64,000 bases of DNA from Maratus speciosus (lineage: Eukaryota; Arthropoda; Arachnida; Araneae; Salticidae): the NCBI GenBank assembly GCA_963932465.1, contig OZ010800.1, positions 93,236,807-93,300,806 of the forward strand, written 5' to 3'. Position numbers and translations under genes: made by a program. Under the pieces are notes generated by a model. It was not told the DNA's origin. It saw only the letters and a list, made by a program, of their open reading frames with translations, and made no database searches. Shown in pieces: positions 48,691-60,102 of the stretch. The stretch's first letter is position 1. The number at the start of each line of letters is the position of its first letter.

Positions 48691-49670
48691 CATTGTCCTT
48701 CAAACGCTTCAATAACATTATACACTTTGTCAGGCAATTCATTGAATAATAGAGTAACCACCTAGGACATCTTAGTTCGAGATTAAGTTACTCGGGTTGA
48801 GTGTGTAAAATTTCAAAACGAGTAACACCCGAGTTACTCTAAATAATGATACTTTGCTCCCACAAACTTTTCGTTCTAAAAAATACAAATTTTCTTCGAA
48901 TGAAATTTTTTTGGTGTTCATATGTATATTTTGCATATCTTAACATTCTATAACAATATTTAAATGATATTAATAAAATTTCGGTGGGTATTCCAAACGT
49001 CGGTAAAAAGTTTAGTTATTGACGAGGGCGGGTAGGACGGTATTGGTGTGTGTGTATGTATGTATATATTTGAATGCGTGTGTGTGTGTATGGATGAAAT
49101 CTAATAAAATATGAGGAATATAGGGTAAATAAAAATTTAACTTTCTTCACTATTACTTGACAGGCTAGCGAAAATACTGAAAAAAAATAACACTGTTAAA
49201 TAATGAATGATAGGACTTCTAATTATTGGAACAATAGAAGTACCAAATACCTCCAAAGACTAAAGAAAAAAAGTTCTTTTCTTATACAATGAAACCTCAA
49301 CGAATTAAAACTAAACTTATTACATCTGAAAAATTGAAAATTGATACGTTATAATAATAAATGCAATTGTTCTGTCCAAAAAAAAAAAAAAAAAATGTAG
49401 ATTGTATCCTCAGTCATCAATCACAAAACAGTTATCTGAGCCAATGATACTAAGTGTGGAAGAGTGTATAGTAAATAAAATCAGTATAGGCTATTCATTT
49501 CCGTAATTGTTTCAAATGGATTGGTCGTCTTGTCCTATTCGTTGGACAAATAATTTTATCAACTTTTTATCAGAATTTTCACTAAGCTGCAAATGTTAGA
49601 CTAGATACGATATAGAATTAATATCGAATTTGTTACAATTGGATATCCAGTATCGCCATATCTGTAATAT
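48691..49670. other. Intergenic, no gene; GT-rich simple repeat
   Basis: gtgtgtgtatgtatgtatat near 49046 and an A run near 49380-49395. No gene. Confidence 0.5.
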
Positions 49671-49930
49671 ATACAGTAGAACCTCGATTACCTGAACCTT
49701 GTTTAACCGAAGCTCTCCACAAATGGTGTCTTTTTCCTGACCTTTGTATCAGCATTTTTTTTTCTTCCACATTCATGCTGTATGGAAGTGGTCCTTTCCG
49801 AACTACGCTTATAAATAAATATTTTGGTTCTCATTTTTTAGAATTTCATTGAAATTCGCTTGAGCTCCCTCAAACTCTGCTAAACGTATAAGTGTACCCA
49901 CCCCGCACCCTCCCCGTGTAAACGTACTGA

Positions 49931-50094
49931 ATCTTCAACAATTTTAGCACGATGCCAGGTTTTGAAAACAGCGGGATCAGAGAAATCACAGATTGATTGA
50001 ATAGTGACGTGGATGATGCAGGCTTCCGGGTGCTTAATGATTAGAAAATTATTGCAGAAGTCCGACGTTTTAAAAAAGAAGTCGAAGAAATATG
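49931..50094 (+). pseudogene. Tigger/pogo-type transposase C-terminal remnant
   Basis: One frame reads TMPGFENSGIREITD, stop, LNSDVDDAGFRVLND, stop, KIIAEVRRFKKEVEEI, stop. This fits the Tigger/jerky C-terminal pattern in which a CF-x-HAGF segment is followed by WLN-x-D-x-DD-GF-x-VLNDEEI. The in-frame stops show it is dead. The catalytic region upstream is gone. It lies inside inverted-repeat ends of the same superfamily, which supports the call. Confidence 0.6.
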
Positions 50095-50176
50095 ATAATG
50101 AACGGGAGAATGATTCCCGAGTAAAGATTTGTAACAAAGATATTTTTGAGAGTTTCTCAAAAGTTTTTTCTTGTTT

Positions 50177-50406
50177 GGGTTGGGTTGATTTTTGACGGAC
50201 AATTATCTACTCGAGGGATATAGGCCCAGGGGTGGGAAGTGTCCTTTGTGGGGGACTTTCTAAGAGATCCTAACCCGTATTTACACATGGAAATCCATGG
50301 TTCGAAGAAAACCACGAAAATTCCGAACGAATAGGCCGACGGGTACGATTGGGTTCGAACCCAGCACCTACCTCTACCAGCTTCGACAGAAGAACCTCTC
50401 GGCCAC
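50177..50406 (-). mobile_element. tRNA-derived SINE copy 1
   Basis: On the minus strand it starts gtggccgagaggttcttctg (A-box region) and has a B box in gctgggttcgaacccaatcg. Then come cgtcggcctattcgttcgga and a tail ending in aatcaacccaacccaa. The flanks gttttttcttgttt (50163) and gtttttcttctttg (50407) look like a slightly diverged target duplication. Related copies lie at 59.5 and 61.05 kb. Confidence 0.85.
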
Positions 50407-50706
50407 GTTTTTCTTCTTTGGAACAACAAGAAAAGTGTAATTCCTCTGAAGTAATGTTTTAAGACAATTTCATATAGAGCTGCACGGCAAACAAAGGCCA
50501 ATTTACGCCAGATGAAGCTCCCATTTAAATCCTTGTAAGTGTGTTGTTTCAAAATAAATTTATTTTCATGTGTAATTTTAATTTAGATATTTATTTAGCA
50601 GTTTAAATAGTCACAATAGCAGTTCGATGACGATGTTATAGATTAAACTAGATGATTACTGATAAATTATTGATTCGAATTGAATATTTCCAACTGAGCG
50701 AAAAAA

Positions 50707-50778
50707 TGCCCAGGCTGGGAATCGAACCCAGATCCTTGGCTTACATGGCCAATGCTTTTCCGTTTAAGCTAACTGGGC
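50707..50778 (-). tRNA. tRNA-Thr(UGU)-like, anticodon-loop variant
   Basis: Identical to the plus-strand partner at 50838-50909 except that the anticodon loop reads CATGTAA instead of CTTGTAA. The invariant U33 is thus replaced by A, which would be expected to impair a working tRNA. All stems are intact apart from the same acceptor position-7 mismatch. Best taken as a tRNA pseudogene or the tRNA-like head of a repeat. Confidence 0.6.
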
Positions 50779-50837
50779 CGACAACCAGCCAGCATATTTC
50801 GCTCAGAAAACCTTATTGGTATGCTGGCTGGTTGTCG

Positions 50838-50909
50838 GCCCAGTTAGCTTAAACGGAAAAGCATTGGCCTTGTAAGCCAAGGATCTGGGTTCGATTCCCA
50901 GCCTGGGCA
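50838..50909 (+). tRNA. tRNA-Thr(UGU)-like, full cloverleaf
   Basis: A 72-nt sequence folds as a cloverleaf. Acceptor GCCCAGT/CCTGGGC pairs at six of seven positions. The D stem GCTT/AAGC has a loop with GG, and the anticodon stem TTGGC/GCCAA is perfect around CTTGTAA (anticodon TGT, U33 present). The T arm is CTGGG-TTCGATT-CCCAG, and the discriminator is A. No poly(T) stop follows the 3' end immediately, but TTTTTT begins one base after it (50910-50915), compatible with Pol III termination. It sits in a palindrome inside a Tigger relic, so it could be a real gene copy, a pseudogene or part of a repeat. Confidence 0.7.
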
Positions 50910-51066
50910 TTTTTTCGCTCAGTTGGAAATATTCAATTCGTATGATAACTTTACCAATCAGTTTGATTGTGTTAAAATAATAGTTAAATTATTGATTATC
51001 CGGAAATTTTTATTATCCGATGTAGGTTCGGTCCGAATTACGTTGTATAATCGAGGCTCTGCTGCA

Positions 51067-53176
51067 TAGTTTCTGGCTACTCGCTCACTAAGGATACTTA
51101 ACATATTCAGTTCTGAAGCTAAAATAATAATACAAATGCTTATTCATTGTTTTTTTCCAAACAAAATAACATCGCAAATGACAGAAAAAAATATTTTTTT
51201 CTGAAATTGATCCTTAAGGCGCTTAGTAATTTATGTTAAATAATGTGGATCTAAAACTACAAACCCCCTTAAACATCAATTTAATAACCTCTAACCTAAA
51301 CTAATGCAATCACAAATTAAAGAGCATTAAACAAGTAAATAATCTACAAATCCTCAAAATTGTTTATTGAAAAAGTTTTATGTTAAATACTTATGAAAAT
51401 TTCTCGCTTTCTTGGTCATACTGTCTTTTGGGCATTTTTAGGCATTTTGCAAACTCAGATGAAAATAACATTCATTTTATGTGGGAATCAACTAAGATGC
51501 TGTCATTTATTCATTTGATTTGAACGCAAAAAACATTCAGCTATTAAGAAGTCATGTGAAAATGAAAAAAAAAAAATAAATAAATAAATAAAAATAAATG
51601 GGACATTTTAGTTTTTATAAGCAAAAGAGCAGAGGTCTCCTTTTGGGTACTTAGGGACCGAACAAGATATAGTTTAACCTATCTTTGCCTTAATTTTTGT
51701 TTTTTTAATTTGTTTGTAAAATCCCTTTAAAATGCTTCAAAATGCACTGGAAAAATACTAAACAAAATTACGCTAAAATATTTTTGTATTTATTTGATAA
51801 ATGTAAACGTACTAAATATGGGAACATCCATATGTGGGAAAATGCATAATTATATGATTTGCCTAAATTTATATAAATCAAGCTTTTAAATTGTATATTA
51901 TATACTATAATTGGTATTTTTATGAACTATAAAAAATGTGTTTATCTTTTAGAGAGACTAATAATATTATAAGTATTATTAATAATAAATGAAGAATAAT
52001 CGTATTTGAGGCTAACAAACAATTTATTTCAAAAGCATTTTGAAAAGGACTTTACATAAATAACTGTCTCCTACATGGCAAATAAAAATGTGAACCTATT
52101 TGCGCTTCCTCCCAATATTTTTTACGTTACAAACATGCATAAAAAATAGGCTTGAACATATAATTTCGCAATTTAAAAAATATGTATTTTAAAGAAGTCT
52201 ACAAGCTAATATTATGACCTTTTTTTACTGGGATCCGTGATACAAAAAATATAAATAAATTAATTTTTTCGCTATCTTGAAAAATGAAAAATCTATAAAC
52301 ACAGAAAAAAGACTTCATTTAAGCAAATAAATATCTTATGCTGTCATCTCTCATCAATAAATATAAACATTATAGACAATTAGTTCATACATTTTTCATG
52401 TTGTAAAGAAGGAGAAAATTTAAAACAAAATATTAAAACTCGAAACGTCCCGAAAAGGGGACGCTGGGTATACATGTGTTAAATATGCAGAAAACTTCTA
52501 CCGTGGAAAATATAGGTGGTAATGTTGATGATATTGTTAGTGGGAATAATATTATAAATAGTAGAAGGTATATCTTTGACTTCTTGCACTACATAGAAAT
52601 TATGATATTTTACTGAAAATTAAAAAAGAAGACATTTTAAATTTCACAATCGAGAATTCATTGTGAATGAAAAAATACCATTTTGAATTTCTGGTATGAG
52701 TTCAGAATTTCAGTATAAAAAAATAGAACAAAGGAGCAACCCCGCGTCAGTAAGGAATTCTTCCTAAAATTATAAGTACAATCCGATTTAAAGCATGTTT
52801 TCTTTAAAATATCCATATACATTATTTTTTCAATTGTAATTATTTTATTTTTATGTTGTTGTTATTATCTGCCCATGAGACATGTTACATTCCCGAATGA
52901 GATATGTAAGAGCCCCAGGAAACATTATATATTTACTTTCATCTACACACACAAGAACAACGTATTGTAATTGAGACAATTTTCAACTTTCATTTTTTCA
53001 ATATTTACATGATTTGGGATGTCCTGGGTACAATTTCATTACATTTAGAAAGTTTCTGTTTCTATATATGTATCATACATATTATGAGTTATATATTTGA
53101 GATATAAAGTACATAATTTTATCACTCGTAATAGTTTGTTATATGCTGACGAAATCCGTTTCTGTCTCAACTTGGG
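51067..53176. other. AT-rich intergenic, no gene seen
   Basis: A short AAAT run near 51575. ggtatacatgtgttaa near 52469 resembles a solo piggyBac-like right end but has no partner. Confidence 0.45.
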
Positions 53177-53178
53177 TA

Positions 53179-53526
53179 CACTGTAAAAAAACCACTGTAA
53201 ATTTGCCAGCACAAACTTGATCACAGTTGAATGTACTGTATCTTCTTTGGTTTCCTGACTATTTAAACATGAAAAATACAGTAGTTGCGTAAAATTAACA
53301 ATACAATGTACTGGCAATTTGGACGCATTTTTATTTTTTTTTACAGCACAAACTACTGGCGTCCAAATTGCCAGTACATTGTGCTATTAATTTTACGCAA
53401 CTACTGTATTTTCCATGTTTAAATAGTCAGGAAACCAAAGAAAGATACAGTACATTCAACTGTGTTTGCGTTTGTGCGCGAGATGAACATTACTTTGTAC
53501 TGTAAAAATGTCGTTTTTTTACAGTG
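53179..53526. mobile_element. Hairpin MITE with cactgtaaaaaaa ends (348 bp)
   Basis: TA-flanked (53177-53178 and 53527-53528). Long arms through gttgaatgtactgtatctt, ggtttcctgactatttaaac, acagtagttgcgtaaaatta and gtactggcaatttggacg are mirrored on the right, so it folds as one hairpin. Terminal motif shared with the element at 36.4 kb. Confidence 0.85.
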
Positions 53527-53528
53527 TA

Positions 53529-54200
53529 TATATCACTCAACAGGTGGCGCTTATTTATTATTAAGCTCCATTATTTATTATTTACGTAATAGCCATGTAT
53601 CGGTCTCTATAGGAGGAAATTTAAATAAATTTTTGCATTTAGGCATACTCTGACATAGTTTTTACTGAGCATTTTTAGATGTATCGTGATCACCAAGTTG
53701 TGCTTTTGCGCAGTGCTTTCTAAGATTTTTATGATAGATCCTGCAATGAATTTTAGAAACTTTAATATATAAGATATTTATTATAAATTTTCTTTAATCC
53801 ATTTTACTTTTGCTCTCTCTACAGGGACGCTGAATACTGAGTTTTTCACGATTTCAATGATATCTATATCTATCAATCTATCAAATGGAATTTCAGTAAT
53901 TTTATTTAACGTATGTATTTATGTAAAATTTTAGATGGAATTTGTTCTTTGTCTATTCAATAAAAAACCCATTATGCTATTTTTTTTTTTGCAATTTACT
54001 TTATAGCTGTATCTCAGTTTCTAACTGTATTTGTTTCTGGAAAACTATATATTTTAAAGTAACTAATTTTAAAATATATATTTCGTTTTACAATTTAATA
54101 CTCAACAAGAGGTGCTACTAAACTGTACTTCATTATACATTGATTCCTGTAACTCCAAGATAAAGTTTTACTTATTCATAATTTTGGTATTTAACGACAT
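53529..54200 (+). repeat. Degenerate relic of the 145-bp satellite
   Basis: tcactcaacaggtggcgctt (motif at 53537-53551) directly follows the MITE. Later fragments keep the same order as the 18.5-19.6 kb monomers: acagggacgctgaat, tttttcacgatttcaatgat, tatagctgtatctcagttt, and tactcaacaagaggtgctac near 54092. Confidence 0.6.
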
Positions 54201-54529
54201 TTTTAAAATTAATATATTCGAATAATAAAAAAGGAAAATTTGTTTAGGCTGCAGCATAGTGGTTTAAAGATGTTCCTTTTATTCTGAACCCTGACGGATA
54301 AGTTGGCTCTTTATGATAGTGATACACCAATATACTCCAATTTTGAAGTACGCAGAATTTATCTTCGGCAGGAGATTTACAGGGAGGAAACCTACTCCTG
54401 AAAAGGAATATTCTTAGTACCTCTTTGCCTTAGTGTACATTTATTTTAAATTAATCAAAAAGAAAATAATTAAATAATTACACTATGGCTTCTTAAAATA
54501 TTAAGAAAAGAAAATTACCTTTATTAAAA

Positions 54530-55090
54530 TTCTAAATATGCGGGGGGAGGGGGGGAGTTGTCCCCTCCGCCTGAATTCAACAATGGCGGGAACCACCCAT
54601 TTGAGACAAATTTTTAACTCTTAAACATAAAAAGAAAGATTAATTTCCATAGATAATTTAAGCGGTAAAGCCCATCCCCCACAGCGGGACATGTTTAGCT
54701 TAACTTTCTTTTAATGTTTAATTAATTTAAATTTTTCGAAAAGATTAAATTTTCTCTTCCAAAATTCGAAGAAAATGTTTATTAAATTTAAAACTGTGGA
54801 GGAGGAGGAGAACAGGTCACTTCCATCTGAATTAAGCCCGACCCTTAACCACCCATTTGAGATAAATTTGCAATATAATAAACTTAAAAAAATCTATGGC
54901 GGATTTAAGTACCCCCCCCCCTCAACCACCCAAAATGCAAAATTCATAGCTTTACTTCTTCATCCTTTTTAATTATTTTAAGTTACTCCAAAATAATAAA
55001 TTTACTGTGTTTTTCAAAAGCGGAGAAAAAGTAGTTTATTAAATTTCAAAATCCTGGATGAAAAGATGTCCCAATCGGGCCACCGCAGCT
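54530..55090. repeat. Degenerate G-rich repeat, about 2-3 copies
   Basis: The phrase ctgaattcaac...aaccacccatttgagacaaattt near 54570 recurs near 54826 as ctgaattaagcc...aaccacccatttgagataaattt, about 250 bp on, with a weaker third copy near 55030-55080. Each is preceded by a purine-rich ggaggrgg run. The 65-codon ORF spanning it is not convincing. Confidence 0.55.
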
Positions 55091-55489
55091 CGGAACTACT
55101 CGAAAACAATAAATTAACCTTTTTTTTTAAAATCTGTCAAAAAATGTAGGCAATTATGTTTAAAAATGCTTTTCTATGTTTAAAAATGCTAAGAGTGCTT
55201 TTTCTTTAAAAAAATATTTTCATAACAATCGAATCTAAAGTATGATTAATTTCCCCTGCACCTAAGATGTAAATTTTTAAACTCCCTTCTTAAACTGAAC
55301 TCGCTAAATCTTCTTCTGTGTTTCCATGGGGATGTGTTTGTCGACTGTTTTTTCAAAAGACCACTACACACAGTGATACAATTTTTTTGTAGAAACATAT
55401 AGCTTTATGTATGTAGTTATGTACTTCGAAGCCCGGTTTTGTATTTTTTATTATATTTTTAATTTAGTTAGTTATGCGTTTTTTATCTT

Positions 55490-57624
55490 GTTTTCACTTA
55501 TTGCAGACATTTTTTCACATTAGTAAAGTGAATGCTATTACAACCTTTTAAATATGTATATATTGTAAAACTCTTTTCAATAAAGTTTTCTTAGAATTCG
55601 TACATTTATTTTAAATATTTCGCGAATTTTTTCATGCCGTTAAAAAAAAAAAATAAATAAATAAATAAATAAAAAATCCGCATTTAGTCAACATACATTA
55701 GTAACAGGAATTTGATTTCAATTTTTTTACCCTAACGTATAGTACATTTTTTAAGACTTGAATATTTTTAATTTTTAGCAAATTTTAATGGTATTTTTAG
55801 TAGTTTTAATAGATTATTTGCAATTTATTTAATGCGATTTTTTAAGTTTCGCAGAAGAATTCCGGTCACAATATTTTAGTAACCACTATTGTTAATTTTG
55901 TGTTATAGTTATGCAAACGCTCTAGTAAATTCTATCCTCTCCAATTTTTAAATTATCAGCAATAGTTAATGCTATAGCATTCAATGTGCTATATTAGGCA
56001 CATGTTCTCGCGTTCCTCGGCCATATATTGAAATTTGTAAAAGAATTCCGGTTACAATGTCTCAGAACACAAGACTATTTTTTTTTCTTTTCAATAAAGT
56101 TTACTTGGAATTCATAGGCACTAATTTTTTTTGCGAATTTATACAATTTTAAAAGTTGTTTCGCATTTCGATTTAGTAAAACTGATTTGTGTTTTAACGT
56201 TTGGCCTAATATGGTAACATTTACAATCCTCAGATTTTGAATTTTCAGCCAATTTTATTGTGATTTTTAGCTGCTTAAAATATTCCGTGGCGGTTATTTG
56301 ACATCCGTGAAAAAATTAGCGATACGCTAGTTTAACGCAGTAAATTTTGTTTTCCTTAATTTTTAATTGTTTTTTTTTTTTTTTGAGTGTCGCGGCAATT
56401 TTTTAATATTCATAAAAGTAATTCTGTATCAAACATTCAGGCTAGTTTCCTAAATTTTATCCGTCGTGTTATTTTTTAATTTATAAGGAATTTTATGTAA
56501 TGTTTACATTTATTTTGCGTTTTGCGGCGATTGTTTGAGATTTGTGAAATAATTCTGGTTACTATTTATTAGTCACTGTAGTAATTTTTGTTCTTTGTAG
56601 TTTTTAATTTTTTAGAGATTTTTAGCCGTTTTTCACGTTCGGTGGCGATTTTCTAACATTCGTAAAAAATTTCGGCTTCAAACTTATATCATACTATAGT
56701 AAAATTTTTGCTCCGCGAGTTTATATTTTTAACGATTTTTAATTTGACCTTTAGAATCATTTTGCGTTCTGCAACATGTTTTCACTTCCCTGAAAGTAAT
56801 TTCGTTTCAGACTGTTAGCCTAATACAGAAAATTTTGCCGTCCGTGATTTTCAAATTTTTAGCAATTTTCAATGAGAGTTTCGGCATTCCTCGCAATTTT
56901 TTGACATTCATAAAAAGAATTCGGTTTCATTCTTCTAGCTAAAATTTATCGTGTACGATGTTTGAAGATTTTTCTCTGTTTGAACAGATTTGCAAAAAAT
57001 TTTGGGCCTTTTCAGGTTACGAAGTGAATTTTTAACTTTCTTAAAGAAAATTCACCTTCAAACAATTAGTGTGTTGAGGTGTATTTCATCTTCCGTGATT
57101 TTCAAAGCGATTTTTATCTTTTATAGCGTTTATCGTAAAATTTTCACATTTGTGAAATAATTCCAGTTATGCTTTATCTGGCTTTAACAAATGTTGTCCT
57201 CTGCAAATTTTGATTTTTTAGCAATTTTCTATACGTTCCATAGCGATTTTTTCTCACGGTAATTTTTCCACATTAGTAAAAATAATGCAGTTTTAACCTA
57301 TATGCATTGCATTATAAATTTCTCCTCTTTTCGATAGTTTATTCGGAATTCTAAAAATTTTATTTTTTCACGAAATTTTTATGGGATTTTTAGAGTTATA
57401 TTGCGTTTCGGGACGATTTTTTTTACCCATTTAAACCAATCCTGTTTTAATAACCTAGCCCAATATAGTAAATTTTGTTTTATTTTCAGTAACGTTAAGT
57501 CGGAATTAGTCCAATGGTTTTTAAACACTCACGAATTTTTATTGGGATTTTTAGAGGGTTTTTTTTATGTTTCGTTCTTTTTAATGACTGGCTAAGAAAA
57601 TTCCGCGGGACAAAAACAGCTAGT
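55490..57624 (+). repeat. Long degenerate ~100-140 bp tandem array ending in CTAGT
   Basis: About 2.1 kb of diverged units of the form cattcgtaaaa-gaattccggtttcaaac, tttagcctaatatagtaaattttg, cgatttttaaatttttagcaa, atgggatttttagcgttttg and cgtttcgcggcgattttttga. The array ends at ttccgcgggacaaaaacagCTAG followed by T (57620-57624). That terminus and the internal tandem array fit the layout of non-autonomous Helitrons such as DINE-like elements. I could not find the 5' end. Confidence 0.6.
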
Positions 57625-58292
57625 GAACAATATTTTCAGTTTACTTAAGAGGTTTATTGATTGCTATGTTTTTCAGGAAATACATATAAACAATATTTAA
57701 AGATACTTTTGAACTTTCTCTGTAATAAAATGTATTTATATTCTTTCCATAAATTATTTAAAATTGTTGATATAAAATATTAAAAATGTAATCTATTTTT
57801 ATATCTTTAATTCTTTACTATATCGACTAGTCTATTAAAAATTTCATTACTTATTCCATTTAAACCCATTGTTATCGGCAATTAAGTGTATATTGAGTGG
57901 ACTACAAATTTTGGAAGACTTAACAGTATTTATAAGTACCAACAATATTTTATCATGAATAGGAACACAAATTATGGACATTCCTTATGAAATTGAATTA
58001 TCATTGACAAATATGCATATAATTAAATTACACGCTGAAATTTCCATTAAATTGTTACATCTCTAATCTCATTTATATATACATGGAAACTAATGTGTAT
58101 GAGCTAATGTATGAATCTAATATGTTCAGCTGAGTAAATTGACAACTGGATGTTGCTGTTAATTATAGAAAAGTACTTAAGTATGGTATATATTAGAAAA
58201 ATGACTTATTAATCGTTGTACAAAGACATTTCAGAATCATATGATTGTACTTGAATGCTGTTAATTATTGAAATGTACTTAAATATAGTATA
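57625..58292. other. AT-rich intergenic, no gene seen
   Basis: Phrases near 58155-58200 (gctgttaattatagaaaagtacttaagtatggtatata) recur near 58258-58294, so a ~100-bp duplication may precede the next element. Confidence 0.45.
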
Positions 58293-58294
58293 TA

Positions 58295-59106
58295 CACTAT
58301 ATGGCCAAAAGTGACCGGTCACTTGCGATTTTAGACATTTTGTTAAATATCTAGAAAAATACATGAGGAATTAACCTGAAACTGCAGGTTTGGAAACAGT
58401 ATGGTATAGGTCATATATTTCCGCGAAGATATTTTTCCCGAAGGCCCATAGGGAATCGTCAGAACGAATATCTTTTGGGTAACCTTGTAAAAACTAATGT
58501 AGTAACAGCATTCAAACTCGAGATTATTAATAAGTGGCTTATTGTAATATATTGCGTTCATTTTTATGAGGATAGCATGTATAATCGTAAAGAAATTAAG
58601 GTTTTTATAAAAACAGTCCCAAATTTCGCCAAGTTTTTTGCTTATAATTTGCAGAGTTCTTAATATTAAAAAAAGTTCTGTTCAGAAAATATGACAAACA
58701 ACATTGTACACAAAACTCCTCAAGCAGAATTAAAAAATAATAAAAATTGGATGAAAAATGATCAGGTTTACTAAAAAATGTTCCACTGCGCATACGCGAA
58801 TGCAGCCAAAATATAATGTGCATAATGTATGAGCTAAGTATATAGAGCAACTTTTGTGAAAGACTCAAAATCATAGCTTGAAAATTCTGAAAATTATTCG
58901 TCCATAAAGTATTCGTCCATTCGTTCTTTTTCTATTTGTTGACGGTCCCCTATGGGGTTTCGGGAAAAAAATCATTGCAGAAATATATGACCTATACTAC
59001 ACTGTTTACACATTTTCAGTTTCAGGTTAATTCCTCATGTATTTTTCTAGATATTTAACAAAACGTCTAAAATCGCAAGTGACCGGTCACCTTTCGCCAT
59101 ATATTG
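58295..59106. mobile_element. Non-autonomous Tc1-like element (812 bp) with ~190-bp TIRs
   Basis: TA-flanked. The left end cactatatggccaaaagtga, then ccggtcacttgcgattttag, ttaaatatctagaaaaatac and atgaggaattaacctgaaac, is mirrored at the right end (...accggtcacctttcgccata-tattg). CACTATATGGCCAAAAGT is a common Tc1-like terminus. The three short ORFs inside are not transposase. Confidence 0.8.
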
Positions 59107-59497
59107 TATTAGGAACATGACATTTTGATAGTTGTACCAAGATGTTTTAGAGTCATATGATAGTACAGGTTTCATATTATATTGGACATATATTGTATTT
59201 TTCAGATACTGAAAATAAAAGAGATTTGCGATCTTATTAAATGAATATGTATATTTGTTTGTGTTATTAGCTTGTTCACCAATTTTATAGGAATAAATTG
59301 CAGTAAATTGAAGACAATGTAGATAATTTAAACAATAATAACATTATTCTTTTTCTATGTTGATTACTGAATTGTGCATTAAACAGGAGTTTTTTTTTTA
59401 ATTATCTGCAAAACAAATATGAAAATCATGTGTTTTTTTCTATTAAAACATATATTTTAATGATACAATATTTCTCACATTTCTCTTAATGCTTGGA

Positions 59498-59750
59498 GCC
59501 CCACCACCCACCAGGGACAGAGAGGTTCTCCTCGAGAATCTGCTAGACGGGAGGTGCTGGATTCGAACCCAATCGCGCCCGTCGGTCTAACCGTTCGGAA
59601 TTTTCGTGCTTTCCTTCGAACCTTGGAAAACCTTGCGTAAATACGGGTTAGGTTACCTTAGATTACCATACCCACACGGAGGGCAATCCCCCTAGGGACT
59701 ATATCCATCGAATAGATAATTGGCCGTTTAAAATCAACCCAAACCAACAC
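59498..59750 (+). mobile_element. tRNA-derived SINE copy 2 (253 bp)
   Basis: gacagagaggttctcctcga is the A-box region and gtgctggattcgaacccaat holds the B box. gcccgtcggtctaaccgttcgg follows, and the copy ends aaaatcaacccaaaccaaca. Precise 11-bp target duplication taatgcttgga at 59487-59497 and 59751-59761. Confidence 0.9.
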
Positions 59751-60102
59751 TAATGCTTGGACTTTTTTCAAAAGCTCTAACATGGGATAAGTCCAGATTT
59801 TTTGAGATATTAAATTCAGTACGGTTACAATAATGCGTTCAATATTTTTGTACCTTATATAGTCCAATTTTTGTTCTAAACAAAACCGTCTCTCCTTTTT
59901 TAGCCAGGAATACTTCAAAATGTCATACAAATAATAACTCTATAAATATTCATAAGTTAAGATTAAATGTTTTACTGGAGTACTTGTTAGATCATAGATA
60001 AAACATTTTTAAATACGATTAATAGAGCTCAAGCGCTGTTTAAAAGTTTATAGAGGGTAACTTTTAAAAATACACAAACATGTATATTTCATTAACATAA
60101 CC

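Larger units (their letters stand above)
50676..50940. repeat. 120-bp near-perfect palindrome containing two tRNA-like genes
   Basis: Arms 50676-50795 and 50821-50940 are reverse complements over 120 bp with a single difference by eye. That difference falls in the anticodon loop. The 25-bp spacer is atttcgctcagaaaacctta plus ttggt. Each arm holds a 72-nt tRNA-Thr-like sequence. The near identity means the inverted duplication is recent or is being corrected. Confidence 0.92.
49674..51064 (+). mobile_element. Relic Tigger/pogo transposon with two tRNA-related insertions
   Basis: The left end TA-cagtagaacctcgattacct and the right end, whose reverse complement is cagcagagcctcgattatac, are diverged inverted repeats. 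Both continue into a gaacct...ccga phrase. The right-hand TA has become CA. It contains a transposase fragment (49931-50094), a minus-strand SINE (50177-50406) and a 265-bp palindrome with two tRNA-like genes (50676-50940). Confidence 0.7.

Noticed and set aside
50652..50852. 66-codon ORF across the tRNA palindrome
   Set aside because: Reads through a tRNA-like sequence; peptide pieces such as RLGIEPRSLAY are common tRNA antisense translations.
52430..52485. piggyBac-like solo end ggtatacatgtgttaa
   Set aside because: TTAA present but no matching left end within a plausible distance.
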